Position numbers and translations under genes: made by a program
Shown: piece after piece, positions 17,299-26,361 of the stretch
Numbering within the stretch: the first letter of the stretch is position 1
Layout: each line of letters opens with the position of its first letter
Notes under the pieces: generated by a model
The model's input: only the letters and a program-made list of their open reading frames with translations
The model's database searches: none
Told to the model about the DNA's origin: nothing
Assembly: GCA_024236075.1 (NCBI GenBank)
Contig: JACKLE010000008.1
Location: 51,999-115,998, forward strand
Source: Alphaproteobacteria bacterium
Lineage (GTDB): Bacteria; Pseudomonadota; Alphaproteobacteria; JACAEB01
DNA: 64,000 bases
Direction: 5' to 3'

Positions 17299-18910
17299 AT
17301 GTCTTCACGCGAAGCCGGCATCGCCGTTCATCGCTTCGGGTACGGCGCGCGCCCCGGCGAGCTCGACGCCGCGGCCTCCGACCCGAAGGGCTGGCTGCTC
17401 GGGCAGCTCGAGAGGAACGAGCTTCCCGACGCGCTCGAGGGCCTGCCGTCGATGGAGGAGGTCTACCGCGTGCGCGGCGACTATTTCCTCCAGCGCCGCC
17501 AATTCGTCCGCGAGCGGCAGGCGGCGATCGCACGCGGCGCCAATCCCGACAGGATGAGGAAGGAGATCGAGGAGGCCGGGCGCTGGATGCAGACGGCCCT
17601 CGGCGTCCTCTACCGCCAGGCGCTCCTCCTCGAATGGGCGCACGGCTTCAACGCGACCGTCGCGAGCGACGTGCCGTTCCGCGAGCGGCTCGTCCATTTC
17701 TGGTCGAACCATCTCGTCGTGCCCAATGCGGGCGGCAAGACGCTTCTCTATCTCGGCGCCTATGAGCGCGAGGTCATCCGGCCGCACGTCACCGGCAAGT
17801 TCGTCGACATGCTGATGGCCTCGGTGAAGCATCCGGCCATGCTCATCTTCCTCGACAACAACGTGTCGGTCGGCCCGAACTCGCCCGAGGGCAGGGCGAA
17901 GGGCGAGAGCATCAACGAGAATCTCGCGCGCGAGATCATGGAGCTGCACACGCTCGGCGTCGACGGCGGCTACACGCAAGGCGACGTCATCGAGCTCGCC
18001 AAGGGCATCTCGGGATGGGGCGTCGTGGATGTGCCCGGCCTCTCCGATACCTACACCAAGGTGCCGTTTCCCGATATCGGCCTTCCGCCGGGCACGTTCC
18101 ATTTCTATGCGGAGCGTCACGAGCCGCCGCCCGCCACCCTGCTGCGCAAGACCTATGGAGGAGGAGGGCCTCGCGCAGGGCGAGGCGATGCTCGAGGATC
18201 TGGCCCGTCACCCCGCCACGGCCCGCTTCCTCGCGACGAAGCTCGCCCGTCATTTCGTGGCCGACGAGCCGCCCGCGGAAATCGTGAAGCGGCTCGCCGA
18301 CGCCTATCTCCAGTCGGGCACCGATCTCGGGGAAATGACGCGCTCTCTCGTCGAGAGCGAGGAGGCCTGGCAGCCCTTCACCAAGCTTCGTCAGCCGGAG
18401 GATTATGTCCTCTCGGTGCGCGCCGCGTCCTGTCCGCGCCGATAGCGGGCGGCAGGGTGCCCTCGCCCGTCGCCAGGATGGATCTCCTCGAGTGGAACTG
18501 GCGCGCAATGTCCTATGCGCTCGCCTACGACCGGGCCGAGGTCACGCGGGACGGCGTCGCGAAGCAGCTCGGCGGCAGGCTCCCCGACGAGATGGACCGC
18601 GGCTTCCAGGTCGTGGAGGCCTACAAGATCGTCCAGGAGATGGGCCAGCCGCCCATGGCGGCGCCAGGCCCCCAGGGCTGGTACGACCGGCAGAGCGACT
18701 GGTCGGGCGCCGATTCCATCATGAAGCGGATCGAATTCGGCGTGCGCATGGGCACGGAGCATGCTGACCGCCACGACGCCCGCGAGCTGGCCAGGGCGAC
18801 GCTCGGGGGCTTGCCGACGACCATCTGACGCAGGCGGTCGCGCGCGCGCCGCGACGCCGGAGCAGGGCCTCGCCCTCCTGCTCACGAGCCCGCAATTCAA
18901 TCTGAGGTGA
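17299..18910 (+). pseudogene. DUF1800 family protein, frameshifted
   Basis: The frame opens at an ATG with AGGAGG upstream and reads as a DUF1800 protein (GIAVHRFGYGARPGEL, then HFWSNHL and ENLAREIMELHTLGV). Conserved sequence then moves between frames at about 18160 (+1), 18430, 18805 and 18845, finishing with LLLTSPQFNLR and TGA at 18910. Joined, the product would be about 537 residues. DUF1800 proteins are exported proteins of unclear function, nearly always encoded beside a DUF1501 gene, as here. Coding character is preserved across each break, so consensus errors are as likely as true decay. Confidence 0.8.
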
Positions 18911-18915
18911 GCGTC

Positions 18916-20171
18916 ATGACCCTCGATCGCCGCACGGCCCTCAAATCCTTCGCCGCCTCGGGGCTTTCGCTCCCTTCGCGCCCGCAATCGCCTTCGCGAA
19001 CGCGGATACGGAGCGCCGGCTTCTCTTCGTCTTCCTCCGTGGGGGATGGACGGGCTCTCCGCGGTGCCGCCCTATGGCGATCCGGGGCTCCTCGCCCTGC
19101 GCGAGCCGCTGACCTATCCCAAGCCCGATTCGGGCCAGGCCCATGCCATGCACAAGCTCGACGGCCTCTTCGGGCTCAATCCGGAGCTGAGGAGCCTCCA
19201 CGCGCTCTACGGCAGGGGCGAGATGCTCGCCGTCCATGCCATGGCCTCGCCCTATCGCGAGCGCTCGCATTTCGACGCGCAGGACGTCATGGAGAACGGC
19301 GCCAGCGACAAGGGAATGCGCGTGGGCTGGCTCAACCGCGCGCTCTCCGTCATGCCGCGCGAGCTCGCCAAGGGACGCAGCGACGTGGCGCTCGGCATCG
19401 GCGCGACGCTGCCCCTTTCGCTCAGGGGGCCCGGCGGCCGTCGGCGGATGGTCGCCGCCCACGCTTCCCGCCGCCGACCAGGACACGCTCTGCGCGCATC
19501 GGCGATCTCTACAAGGACTATCCGGTGCTCGCGACGGCGCTCGCCAAGGCCCAGTCGGCGGGCGCGATGGCCTCGGGCATGGACGATATGGGCATGGGCA
19601 AGGACCAGCAGGGCACCGGCGGCACGCTCTTCTTCACCGAGATGACGAAGGTCGCCGCCGAGTTCCTGAAGGCCGCCGACGGCCCGCGCATCTGCGTCAT
19701 GGATCTCGGCAACTGGGACTCGCACGCCGGGCAGAACGACCGCATCGAGGCCGCGGACGACAAGTTCCAGGGCCGCTTCGTCGAGCTCTACAAGGCGCTC
19801 GACCGCGGCGTCGAGATCGTGCGCCTGGGGCTCGGCCCTGAAATCTGGAGGAAGACGGCGGTCGTGGCGGTCACCGAGTTCGGCCGCACCGTGCGCGTCA
19901 ACGGCACGCTCGGCTCCGATCATGGGACGGAGGAGCCATGTTTCTCGCCGGGGGCGCGGTCGCCGGCGGGCGCGTCCTCGCCGACTGGCCCGGCCTGAGG
20001 GAGCGCGATCTCCACGAAGGCCGCGATCTTCGTCCGACGACGGACGTCCGCTCGGTCTTCAAGGCCGTCCTGCGCGATCACTTCGCCGTCGCGGAGGCGG
20101 CGCTGGAGGAGGCGGTCTTCCCGGACAGCAGCAGGGCGGCGGCGCCGACGGAAGGCCTCATTCGGGCCTGA
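18916..20171 (+). pseudogene. DUF1501 family protein, frameshifted
   Basis: Begins MTLDRRTALKSFAASG, a Tat-type start, 5 bp after the DUF1800 stop. Conserved segments lie in changing frames: LRGG then DGLSAVPPYGDPGLLALREP, FDAQDVMENGA, GDLYKDYPVLATALAKA, MDLGNWDSHAGQ, VTEFGRTVRVNGTLGSDHG, and finally MFLAGGAVAGGRVLADWPGL to the stop at 20171. Shifts fall near 18974, 19045, 19430, 19495 and 19930, mostly at short G or C runs. Joined length is about 418 residues, normal for the family, which belongs to the sulfatase-like secreted proteins paired with DUF1800. Confidence 0.8.
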
Positions 20172-20202
20172 GGCCGTCCGGGCCGCGCACGCCCCGCGCG
20201 GC

Positions 20203-21316
20203 TCAGGCCGCGACGGCACGCTTGCGGGCAGCCGCCCTGTTCCAGGCGAGCCCCAGTCCCGGCGCCGACGCGAGCTTGAGCATCCCCTTCTCGACGCGCT
20301 CCGTGCCGTCGACGAGCTCGGCGCGCCAGCCGGGGAACCCCTGCAGCAATATTCCATGATGAGAAGGTTCGCCGCGCCGGCGAGAAGGCCGCGCTCGCCG
20401 CCGTCGCGACGGGTCCGGACATGTTGTGGGGCGCGATCTCCACGTCGAACGCCTCGGCCATGGCCGCGACCTTCCGGCATTCGAGAATGCCGCCGAGCCA
20501 TTTCACGTCCGGCATGATGCAGTCCGCGGCGCGCGCTTGAGCAGCGCGCGGAAATCCGCGGCCTTGAGAAGCTGCTCGCCGACCGTGAGGCGCGGGCGGA
20601 TGCGCCGGCGGAAGGCCGCGAGCTCGGCGGGATCGCCGAGCACGAAGGGCCTCGATCCACAGGAGATCGTAGGGCTCGAGCGCGTCGGCGAGGCGCACGG
20701 CGTCCTTCGCGCCGATCGCGAGCGACCAGTCCGTCAGCAGGCGGACATGGGGGCCGACGGCGGCGCGCGCCTCGCGCACGACGGCGACGGCGTTGTCCAT
20801 GGCCTTGGCGAAGCCGAGATGGCTCCTCAAGGGTCCGCGTCCCGCGTCGATGGGCAGGATGTTGAACTTCACGGCGGCGAATCCGTCGTCGGCGGCGGCC
20901 TTGGCCCAGCGCGCGACGGGCTCGGGCGTCCAGCTCTCCGCCGCCATCGCGACGTTCGCATAGAGAGGTATCTCCTCGCGCACGGCGCCGCCGAGCAGCT
21001 CGTGGACGGGCCTTCCCACGGCCTTGCCGACGATGTCCCAAAGCGCCTGCTCGAGGCTCGAGACCGCGACGTGCAGGGTCCGCCCGGCATCGGGACGCTT
21101 CAGAAGCCGCGCGCGCGCCTCGATGAGCGCGAAGGGATCGTGCCCGACATAGAGCGGTTCCAGCGCCTTCACCTGCGCGACGACGGCGGCGTCGAGGCGG
21201 CTCTGGCTCGCCTCGCCGACGCCGACGAGCCCCTCGTCGGTGGCGATCTCGACGAAGGCCCAGGTGCGCCCCTTGCCCGTGTCGACGACGATGGTTTCGA
21301 TGCGCTCGATCTTCAT
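20203..21316 (-). pseudogene. Enolase-superfamily (mandelate racemase/sugar-acid dehydratase-like), frameshifted
   Basis: Begins MKIERIETIVVDTGKGR at 21316. The N-terminal capping domain and first barrel strands (FAAVKFNILP, LLTDWSLAIGAKDA, LLWIE) are in one frame; the continuation FVLGDPAELAAFRRRI to GEQLLKAADFRALL is in a second, CIMPDVKWLGGILECRKV in the first, NLLIMEY in a third, and FPGWRAELVDGTERV to the stop in the second again. Four shifts fall near 20650, 20535, 20390 and 20350. Joined length is about 370 residues, typical of galactonate- or rhamnonate-type dehydratases. The active product and its substrate are uncertain. Confidence 0.78.
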
Positions 21317-21362
21317 CTGCGTCCCCGTTCCCTGCTGTCGCCGCGCGCGGCGCGAGAAGCCT

Positions 21363-21382
21363 AATTTGACTAAATTCAATTT
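21363..21382. promoter_or_regulatory. AT-rich inverted repeat in divergent promoter region
   Basis: AATTTGA (21363-21369) and TCAATTT (21376-21382) form a 6-of-7 inverted repeat around CTAAAT, a conspicuously AT-rich patch in this GC-rich DNA. It lies between the divergent enolase-superfamily and TetR genes, where an operator is expected. Confidence 0.45.
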
Positions 21383-21493
21383 CCTGACCAAGGTCCAGGC
21401 GATCCGATTGGCGGAGCGCCCGCGGAACGGCATAGTGGCGTTTCGGTCTCCCGATTCCCAGTCTGCCGGCACCGGCCGGCGGAAAGGCAGCAG

Positions 21494-22153
21494 ATGCGAG
21501 CGCAGCAACGGGCCGCGCGCACGACGCTCCAGCAGCAGCGTTCGATCGAGACGCGCCGCGCGCTCATGCAGGCCGGCGAGCGGCTCTGGCGGGAGCGTGC
21601 GTTCGACGACGTCTCGGTGGGCGATGTCTGCGCCGAAGCCGGCGTGTCGAAGGGGCTTTTCTATTTCTACTTTCCCCGAAAGGAATTTCTGCTCGTCATC
21701 CTCGTGTTCGCGCGGCTGTTCCCGAGCGACGAGTCGATCCATCGCTTGATCGACCAGGGGCTCACCACCCACGAGATCTGCCACAAGATAGCGCTCTCGC
21801 TCGCCCGGCGCGCGCGGCGCATGCCCAAGCACCTGGTGGGGCGGGCCATCGAGGCGGGCTTCACGATCTACAAGGAGCTGCGCGCGGAGCAGGGCGGCGA
21901 CAAGGGGTGGACGCCCCCGCTCGTCAAGGTCTTCGAGCGCGGCAAGGAACGGGGCGAGATCGCACCGGAGTGGAATTCGGACGTGATGGCCCACGCCATG
22001 AGCTGGTCCTTCGTCTACAGCGTATTGTCCTGGGCCAACGGGACGGAGGTCCCTGGCCTCACGCTGGAGCGCACGCTCGCCATGCAGGCCTCGCTCGTCG
22101 CCAAGGGCGGCAGCCAGCCTTTCGGCGAGCCCCAGGCCCCGTCGAAAAGCTAG
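21494..22153 (+). CDS. TetR-family transcriptional regulator
   Basis: 219 residues. An N-terminal helix-turn-helix domain (QQRSIETRRALMQAGERLW, then AEAGVSKGLFYFYFPRKE) precedes a helical effector domain with no assignable ligand. It diverges from the frameshifted enolase-superfamily gene, with an AT-rich inverted repeat between them, and is convergent with the SCP2-like gene 8 bp downstream. It is likely to control the divergent gene; this is inferred from position only. Confidence 0.86.
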   Translation: MRAQQRAARTTLQQQRSIETRRALMQAGERLWRERAFDDVSVGDVCAEAGVSKGLFYFYFPRKEFLLVILVFARLFPSDESIHRLIDQGLTTHEICHKIALSLARRARRMPKHLVGRAIEAGFTIYKELRAEQGGDKGWTPPLVKVFERGKERGEIAPEWNSDVMAHAMSWSFVYSVLSWANGTEVPGLTLERTLAMQASLVAKGGSQPFGEPQAPSKS

Positions 22154-22160
22154 GCGCTGC

Positions 22161-22592
22161 TCAGGCGGTCAGGCGCGCGATCGCGTCGTGGACGGCGAGG
22201 AGCGGCGCCGGCCGCGCCGCGAGGTCGCCCTCGATCGCGAGCGTTCCGCTCGCCATCGCCGCGCCGGCGAGGGCGGCGAGGCGCTTCGCGGCCTCGGGCC
22301 CGGAGCTCGCATCGATCCGCGCGATCGGCAGGAGCGCCTCATAGGTGCCCGCGACCTTGAGATCGGCGCCGGGAAGCTCGCCGAGGCCGAACTCGAGCGC
22401 GCCGTCCGCTATCCGGCAATGCCAGGCGAGCGTTCCGTCCGCGTCCGGTCCGAGATGGGCCGGAACCCCGCGATAGACCTCGCACATGGAATAGGCGAGC
22501 CCGCGCGCCGCCTCGCCGGCCGCTTCGAGCCGGACCGCGATGACGGCGTGGAGGGCGGCGAGCCACTCCCGGCTCGCGAAGGCATAGCGCAT
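22161..22592 (-). CDS. SCP2-like sterol/acyl-CoA-binding domain protein, tentative
   Basis: 143 residues with no signal peptide. The order of a central LAWHCRIADGALEFGLGELPGADLKV stretch (given here in outline) and a late GTLAIEGDL segment recalls single-domain SCP2-like proteins, small lipid or acyl-CoA carriers that enhance beta-oxidation enzymes. Similarity is by eye and moderate. The gene follows the phytanoyl-CoA dioxygenase-like gene with a 13-bp gap, so the two form a short operon, consistent with a role in handling branched or hydrophobic substrates. Confidence 0.5.
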   Translation of the reverse strand: MRYAFASREWLAALHAVIAVRLEAAGEAARGLAYSMCEVYRGVPAHLGPDADGTLAWHCRIADGALEFGLGELPGADLKVAGTYEALLPIARIDASSGPEAAKRLAALAGAAMASGTLAIEGDLAARPAPLLAVHDAIARLTA

Positions 22593-22605
22593 GGCGGGCC
22601 TCAGC

Positions 22606-23493
22606 TCAGGAGCGCCCGTAGTCGAGCCAGCTCGCCGCGCGCTGCTTCACCGCGTTCGGCCCCTCGCTCTTCCAGCCGTACCAGACGTGCTCGCCCATGA
22701 GACGGGCGAAGCGCTCATTGTTGCGCGCCAGGACCTCGGCCGGCACATTGCCGTGATAGAGCTCCTGCGTGCGCATGAACATGCGGCAGAAATAGAGGAT
22801 GAGATTGATGCGCAGCCCCGGCGCGGTGCGCGCATGCGCGCCGTGCCACATCGTGCCGCCCCAGATGACCAGCGAGCCGGCGGGCGCCTCGATCGTATAG
22901 CGCAGCTCCTCGTTCGCGCGCTCCGCCATATTGGGCTCGCGCGCGAGGCGATGGCTGCACGGAACGAAGAAGAGCGCGCCGTTCTCCTTCGTATAGTCCG
23001 TAAGGAGATAGGTCGCGTTCGCGACCATCATCTGGTGCGGCAGCGGGGTCGGGATGTTCGCCGAATCGGAGTGCAGCATCAGCGGCACCTTGCCCGGGCC
23101 CTTGATGATGGAGCTGGCGCTCGACAGAAGGCAGTCCGGGCCCAGAAGGTAGGTCATGAAGGCGAGCACGACGGGGTTCATCAGGGCCTGCTCGAAGATC
23201 GGATCGTCGAAGAGGAGATAGAAGAGATGCTGTCCCGTGGGTCCTTCGCGGTCGGCGTGGGTCGCGCCGGTCTCGAGGTCGGGCTTCACGCCCGAGCGGG
23301 CCTCGGCGATCGCGAGGATGCGGTCGCGCAGGCGGCGGAAGAATTGCGGCTCGGCGACGTGCTCGGGCTCGATGACGGTGAAGCCGAACGCCTCGAGATG
23401 GGCGAGCTTCGCCGCGAGGCCCATCTTCTCGATGGTTCGGTAGGTCTCGGGCATATGGGCCTGGATGGGGGTGTGCTCGACCGGCTTCGTCAT
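22606..23493 (-). CDS. Phytanoyl-CoA dioxygenase family Fe(II)/2-oxoglutarate oxygenase
   Basis: 295 residues from the ATG at 23493; the longer frame adds a leader that runs into the divergent promoter region. The jelly-roll core carries an H-x-D iron motif in LMLHSDSAN and a distal histidine and arginine near GAHARTAPGLRINL, the expected ligands for iron and 2-oxoglutarate. Members hydroxylate acyl-CoAs or small metabolites. The gene is divergent from the dipeptide epimerase gene and co-directional with the SCP2-like gene. The substrate is unknown. Confidence 0.82.
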   Translation of the reverse strand: MTKPVEHTPIQAHMPETYRTIEKMGLAAKLAHLEAFGFTVIEPEHVAEPQFFRRLRDRILAIAEARSGVKPDLETGATHADREGPTGQHLFYLLFDDPIFEQALMNPVVLAFMTYLLGPDCLLSSASSIIKGPGKVPLMLHSDSANIPTPLPHQMMVANATYLLTDYTKENGALFFVPCSHRLAREPNMAERANEELRYTIEAPAGSLVIWGGTMWHGAHARTAPGLRINLILYFCRMFMRTQELYHGNVPAEVLARNNERFARLMGEHVWYGWKSEGPNAVKQRAASWLDYGRS

Positions 23494-23630
23494 GGCGCGG
23501 AATCCTCTGGCGGCGTTTCCCTCGGGCGCTCGTGCCGAAGGCACGGTGGGGGGCACCGTCCCTCGGGGCCCGAACTTGCCCAGGGCGTCAAGTTTAAGCC
23601 AAACCGGGCCCCGCACAAAGGAGGGCGGCC

Positions 23631-24620
23631 GTGAGGGATCGGGCGATGCGCCTGGAGGTGGAGGCGGAGCGCTGGCCGCTGCGAAAGCCCTTCCGTATCT
23701 CGCGGGGCACGAAGGCCGATTGCGAGCTCGTCTCGGTGCGCCTCGCGGATGCCGCGCATGCGGGGCGGGGCGAGGGCGCGCCCGTCACCTATCACGGCGA
23801 GACGGCCGCAAGCCTCGCCGAGGCGGTCGAGGCCCTGCGTCCGCGCCTCGAGGCGGGCCTCACGCGCGCGGAACTGCAGGCGCTCATGCCGCGCGGCGGC
23901 GCGCGCAACGCGGTCGACTGCGCCCTCTGGGACCTCGAGGCGAAGCGCGCGGGCCGTTCGATCTGGGAGCTGCTGGCGCTTTCGCCGCGTCCCGTGGAGA
24001 CGGCCTACACGATCGGTCTCGACACGCGCGAGGCCATGATCGCGGATGCCGAGGCGGCGGCGGGGCGGCGCCTTCTGAAGCTCAAGCTCGACGCGGCCGA
24101 TCCCCTGGGCGCGCTCGAGGCGCTGCACGCGGCGCGCCCCGATGCCCGCTTCATTCTCGACGCGAACGGCGCGCTCGCCGTGGACGAGGTCGCGCGCCTC
24201 GCCGGCGATTTCGCGCGGCTCGGCGCCGTACTGCTCGAGCAGCCCTGCGCGGTCGGAGCCGACGAGGGGCTGGAAGGCATCGCCTCGCCGGTGCCGCTCT
24301 GCGCCGACGAAAGCTGCCAGGACCGCTCCGACCTGCCCGGCCTCGTCCGCCGCTATCGGTACGTCAACGTGAAGCTCGACAAGGCGGGAGGGCTCACCGA
24401 GGCGCTCGCCCTCGCTTCGGCGGCGCGCGCGGAGGGCCTGCGCCTCATGGTCGGCTGCATGCTGGGCACCTCGCTCGCCATGGCGCCCGCCTTCGTCGTC
24501 GCGCAGGGCGCCGAGTTCGTCGATCTCGACGGGCCGCTCCTCCTCGCGCGCGACCGCGCCCCGGCCATCGCCTACGCGGCGGGCCGCATGGATGTCTTCG
24601 CGCCCGCGCTCTGGGGCTAG
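23631..24620 (+). CDS. Dipeptide epimerase (L-Ala-D/L-Glu epimerase-like), enolase superfamily
   Basis: 329 residues. The GTG at 23631 is preferred over the ATG at 23646 because a perfect AAGGAGG (23618-23624) lies 6 bp before it. The capping domain is followed by a barrel with the KxK catalytic lysines (LLKLKLDA), metal ligands in DANGA, EQP and DES, and the opposing lysine in KLDKAGG. The MVGCMLGTSLAMAPA segment is typical of dipeptide epimerases, which recycle murein peptide L-Ala-D-Glu. Substrate range in this family is broad. Confidence 0.85.
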   Translation: MRDRAMRLEVEAERWPLRKPFRISRGTKADCELVSVRLADAAHAGRGEGAPVTYHGETAASLAEAVEALRPRLEAGLTRAELQALMPRGGARNAVDCALWDLEAKRAGRSIWELLALSPRPVETAYTIGLDTREAMIADAEAAAGRRLLKLKLDAADPLGALEALHAARPDARFILDANGALAVDEVARLAGDFARLGAVLLEQPCAVGADEGLEGIASPVPLCADESCQDRSDLPGLVRRYRYVNVKLDKAGGLTEALALASAARAEGLRLMVGCMLGTSLAMAPAFVVAQGAEFVDLDGPLLLARDRAPAIAYAAGRMDVFAPALWG

Positions 24621-24639
24621 GTCGCAGACCCACAACGCC

Positions 24640-24880
24640 GTCATCCCGGAAGCCATCCCGGCCTTCGCCGGGACAAGATTTGCCCCAAATCCATGCCCCG
24701 GCGAAAGCCGGGGTTTGATTTGGCTGGCAAATTGAGCTGTCCGGGATCTGCCGCTTGCGGAGCATCGCCCGGCCGCAGATCCCGGACGCCAAGGCTCGCA
24801 AGGCCGGAAATGCGAGCATTTCCGGGCTCGCCTAGAGCCTGCCCCTGCGAAGGCAGGGGCTCCGGGATGACGGGGTGGGG
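24640..24880. repeat. Composite palindromic intergenic repeat (REP-like)
   Basis: The gap between the epimerase and SDR genes is nearly filled by nested palindromes. Outer arms are CGTCATCCCGGA and TCCGGGATGACG. Inside are CCCCGGCGAAAGCCGGGG, a GTCCGGGATCTGC/GCAGATCCCGGAC pair, a CCGGAAATG/CATTTCCGG pair and CCCCTGCGAAGGCAGGGG. This style of element is dispersed in many alphaproteobacterial genomes. It could serve as a bidirectional terminator here, although the flanking genes are convergent and both end at its edges. Confidence 0.75.
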
Positions 24881-24897
24881 GCCAATGGGTCGGTGAC

Positions 24898-25677
24898 CTA
24901 GAGGAGGCCCGGATAGGCGCCGCCGTCGAGGAGAATATTCTGTGCCGTGATGAATCCGGCATGCTCGCTGCACAGGAACGCGCAGACCTTGCCGAACTCG
25001 GCGGCGGTGCCGAAGCGGTGGGCCGGAATGCGCTTCGCCGCCGCCTCGCGGAAAGCCTCGCTCGAGACGCCCTGGGCCTTGGCCATGAGGCCGTGGGCGC
25101 TGCGCATGCGGTCGGTGTCGAACTGGCCGGGCAGCATGTTGTTGATCGTCACGTTGCGCTCGGCGACCTCGCGCGCAATGCCGCCGACGAAGCCCGTGAG
25201 GCCCGAGCGGGCCGCGTTCGAGAGGCCGAGGACCGGGATCGGCGACTTCACGGCGCCGCTCGTGATGTTGACGATCCGGCCGAAGCGGCGCTCGGCCATG
25301 CCGTCGAGCGTGAGGCGGATGAGCTCGACCGCGGAAAGCAGATTGGTGTCGAGCGCCTTGAGCCACATCTCGCGCGTATAGGTGCGGAAATTGCCCGGCG
25401 GGGGTCCGCCCGCATTGTTGACGAGGATGTCCGGCCGGGGGCAGGCCTTCAGCGCGGCGGCGCGGCCTTCCTCGGTCGCGAGATCGGCGGCGACGCCCTG
25501 AACCTTCGCGCCCGTCCGTGCACCGATCTCCTCGGCCGCCCTGGCGACGTCCTCCGCCGTCCGCGCGACGAGCGTGACCGCGACGCCCTCCTCCGCGAGG
25601 GCCTCGGCGCAGCCGCGCCCGAGGCCCCGGCTCGCCCCGCCGATGAGGGCCGTGCGCCCTTCGAGTCCGAGTTTCAT
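24898..25677 (-). CDS. SDR-family oxidoreductase, atypical active site
   Basis: 259 residues. The Rossmann motif is GGASRGLGRG and NNAG is present, with a TSGA serine. The canonical YxxxK is replaced by SNAAR, a substitution seen in a BKR-like SDR subgroup, so activity may differ from standard ketoacyl reductases. The gene lies upstream of a VOC protein gene's direction of travel (that gene ends 25 bp before this start), so the two are probably co-transcribed. Substrate unknown. Confidence 0.82.
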   Translation of the reverse strand: MKLGLEGRTALIGGASRGLGRGCAEALAEEGVAVTLVARTAEDVARAAEEIGARTGAKVQGVAADLATEEGRAAALKACPRPDILVNNAGGPPPGNFRTYTREMWLKALDTNLLSAVELIRLTLDGMAERRFGRIVNITSGAVKSPIPVLGLSNAARSGLTGFVGGIAREVAERNVTINNMLPGQFDTDRMRSAHGLMAKAQGVSSEAFREAAAKRIPAHRFGTAAEFGKVCAFLCSEHAGFITAQNILLDGGAYPGLL

Positions 25678-25702
25678 GGTCGTACCTCCAACGCTCGATG
25701 AA

Positions 25703-26065
25703 TCAATCCGCGGCCGGGTCCAGGGGCCGCGCGAAGCTCAGCTCGTGGCCGTCCGGGTCGCGCAAGTGGAAATGGCGCTCGCCCCACGCGCCGTCGCGCG
25801 GCGCGAACTCGGGCTCGAGGCCCAGCGCGCAGGCCGCGCGATAAAGCGCGTCGACGTCCGCGACGTGAAAGATGACCCGGCCCCACCAGCGCACGGGGCC
25901 CGCCGATTCCGCGATGAGGTTCAGCGAGACCCCGCCCACATGGAAGGTGGTGAAGGACGCCGCCCGGCCTCCCTTGGCCACGACGAAGCCCAGGCTCTCA
26001 TAGAAGGCCACGGCGCGACCCATGTCGCGCGTCGCGAGCGTCACGGCGCTAATCGTCCCGATCAT
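25703..26065 (-). CDS. VOC/glyoxalase superfamily protein
   Basis: 120 residues, one vicinal-oxygen-chelate unit: two babab modules beginning ISAVTLATRDMGRAVAFYESLGF and ending FHLRDPDGHELSFARPL. Such proteins act as lyases, isomerases or binding proteins with a metal. The gene precedes the SDR gene on the same strand with a 25-bp gap. Nothing narrows the substrate. Confidence 0.8.
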   Translation of the reverse strand: MIGTISAVTLATRDMGRAVAFYESLGFVVAKGGRAASFTTFHVGGVSLNLIAESAGPVRWWGRVIFHVADVDALYRAACALGLEPEFAPRDGAWGERHFHLRDPDGHELSFARPLDPAAD

Positions 26066-26226
26066 CGCCGGAGTCTAGTTGGTCGGCGAGGCAACGGAAA
26101 CCGACTCGTCCCTCAAAGATGACCGCGCAGTCACCGTTTCCCTCGCGCAACACCTCGCGAAAATCCGACAGCGTCCGGGCTGGAATTCGACGGCGAAGAT
26201 TGGCCCGCGCCGGAGACCCGTTTTAC

Positions 26227-26266
26227 GGTCCGTTATTGATTCGGGTCGTCGGAAATTGGTCCGTTA
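26227..26266. promoter_or_regulatory. Direct repeats upstream of BcsS-like gene
   Basis: GGTCCGTTA occurs at 26227-26235 and 26258-26266, a 31-bp period close to three helical turns, about 95 bp before the BcsS-like start. This looks like a two-site activator-binding region. The rest of the 296-bp gap holds no ORF I trust. Confidence 0.35.
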
Positions 26267-26361
26267 CCGGATGATGACTGCAACGTAACCTTTCCAACGG
26301 CATTCGGCCGCACAGGTCGAGCCGGGCAAGCAACATAGTGTTCGAGATCGGGAGAAGCGAG

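Noticed and set aside
17299..18828. A single intact 509-residue DUF1800 protein
   Set aside because: The frame is open, but residues after about 287 leave the family and conserved sequence continues in other frames, so the apparent ORF is a chimera of true and shadow sequence.
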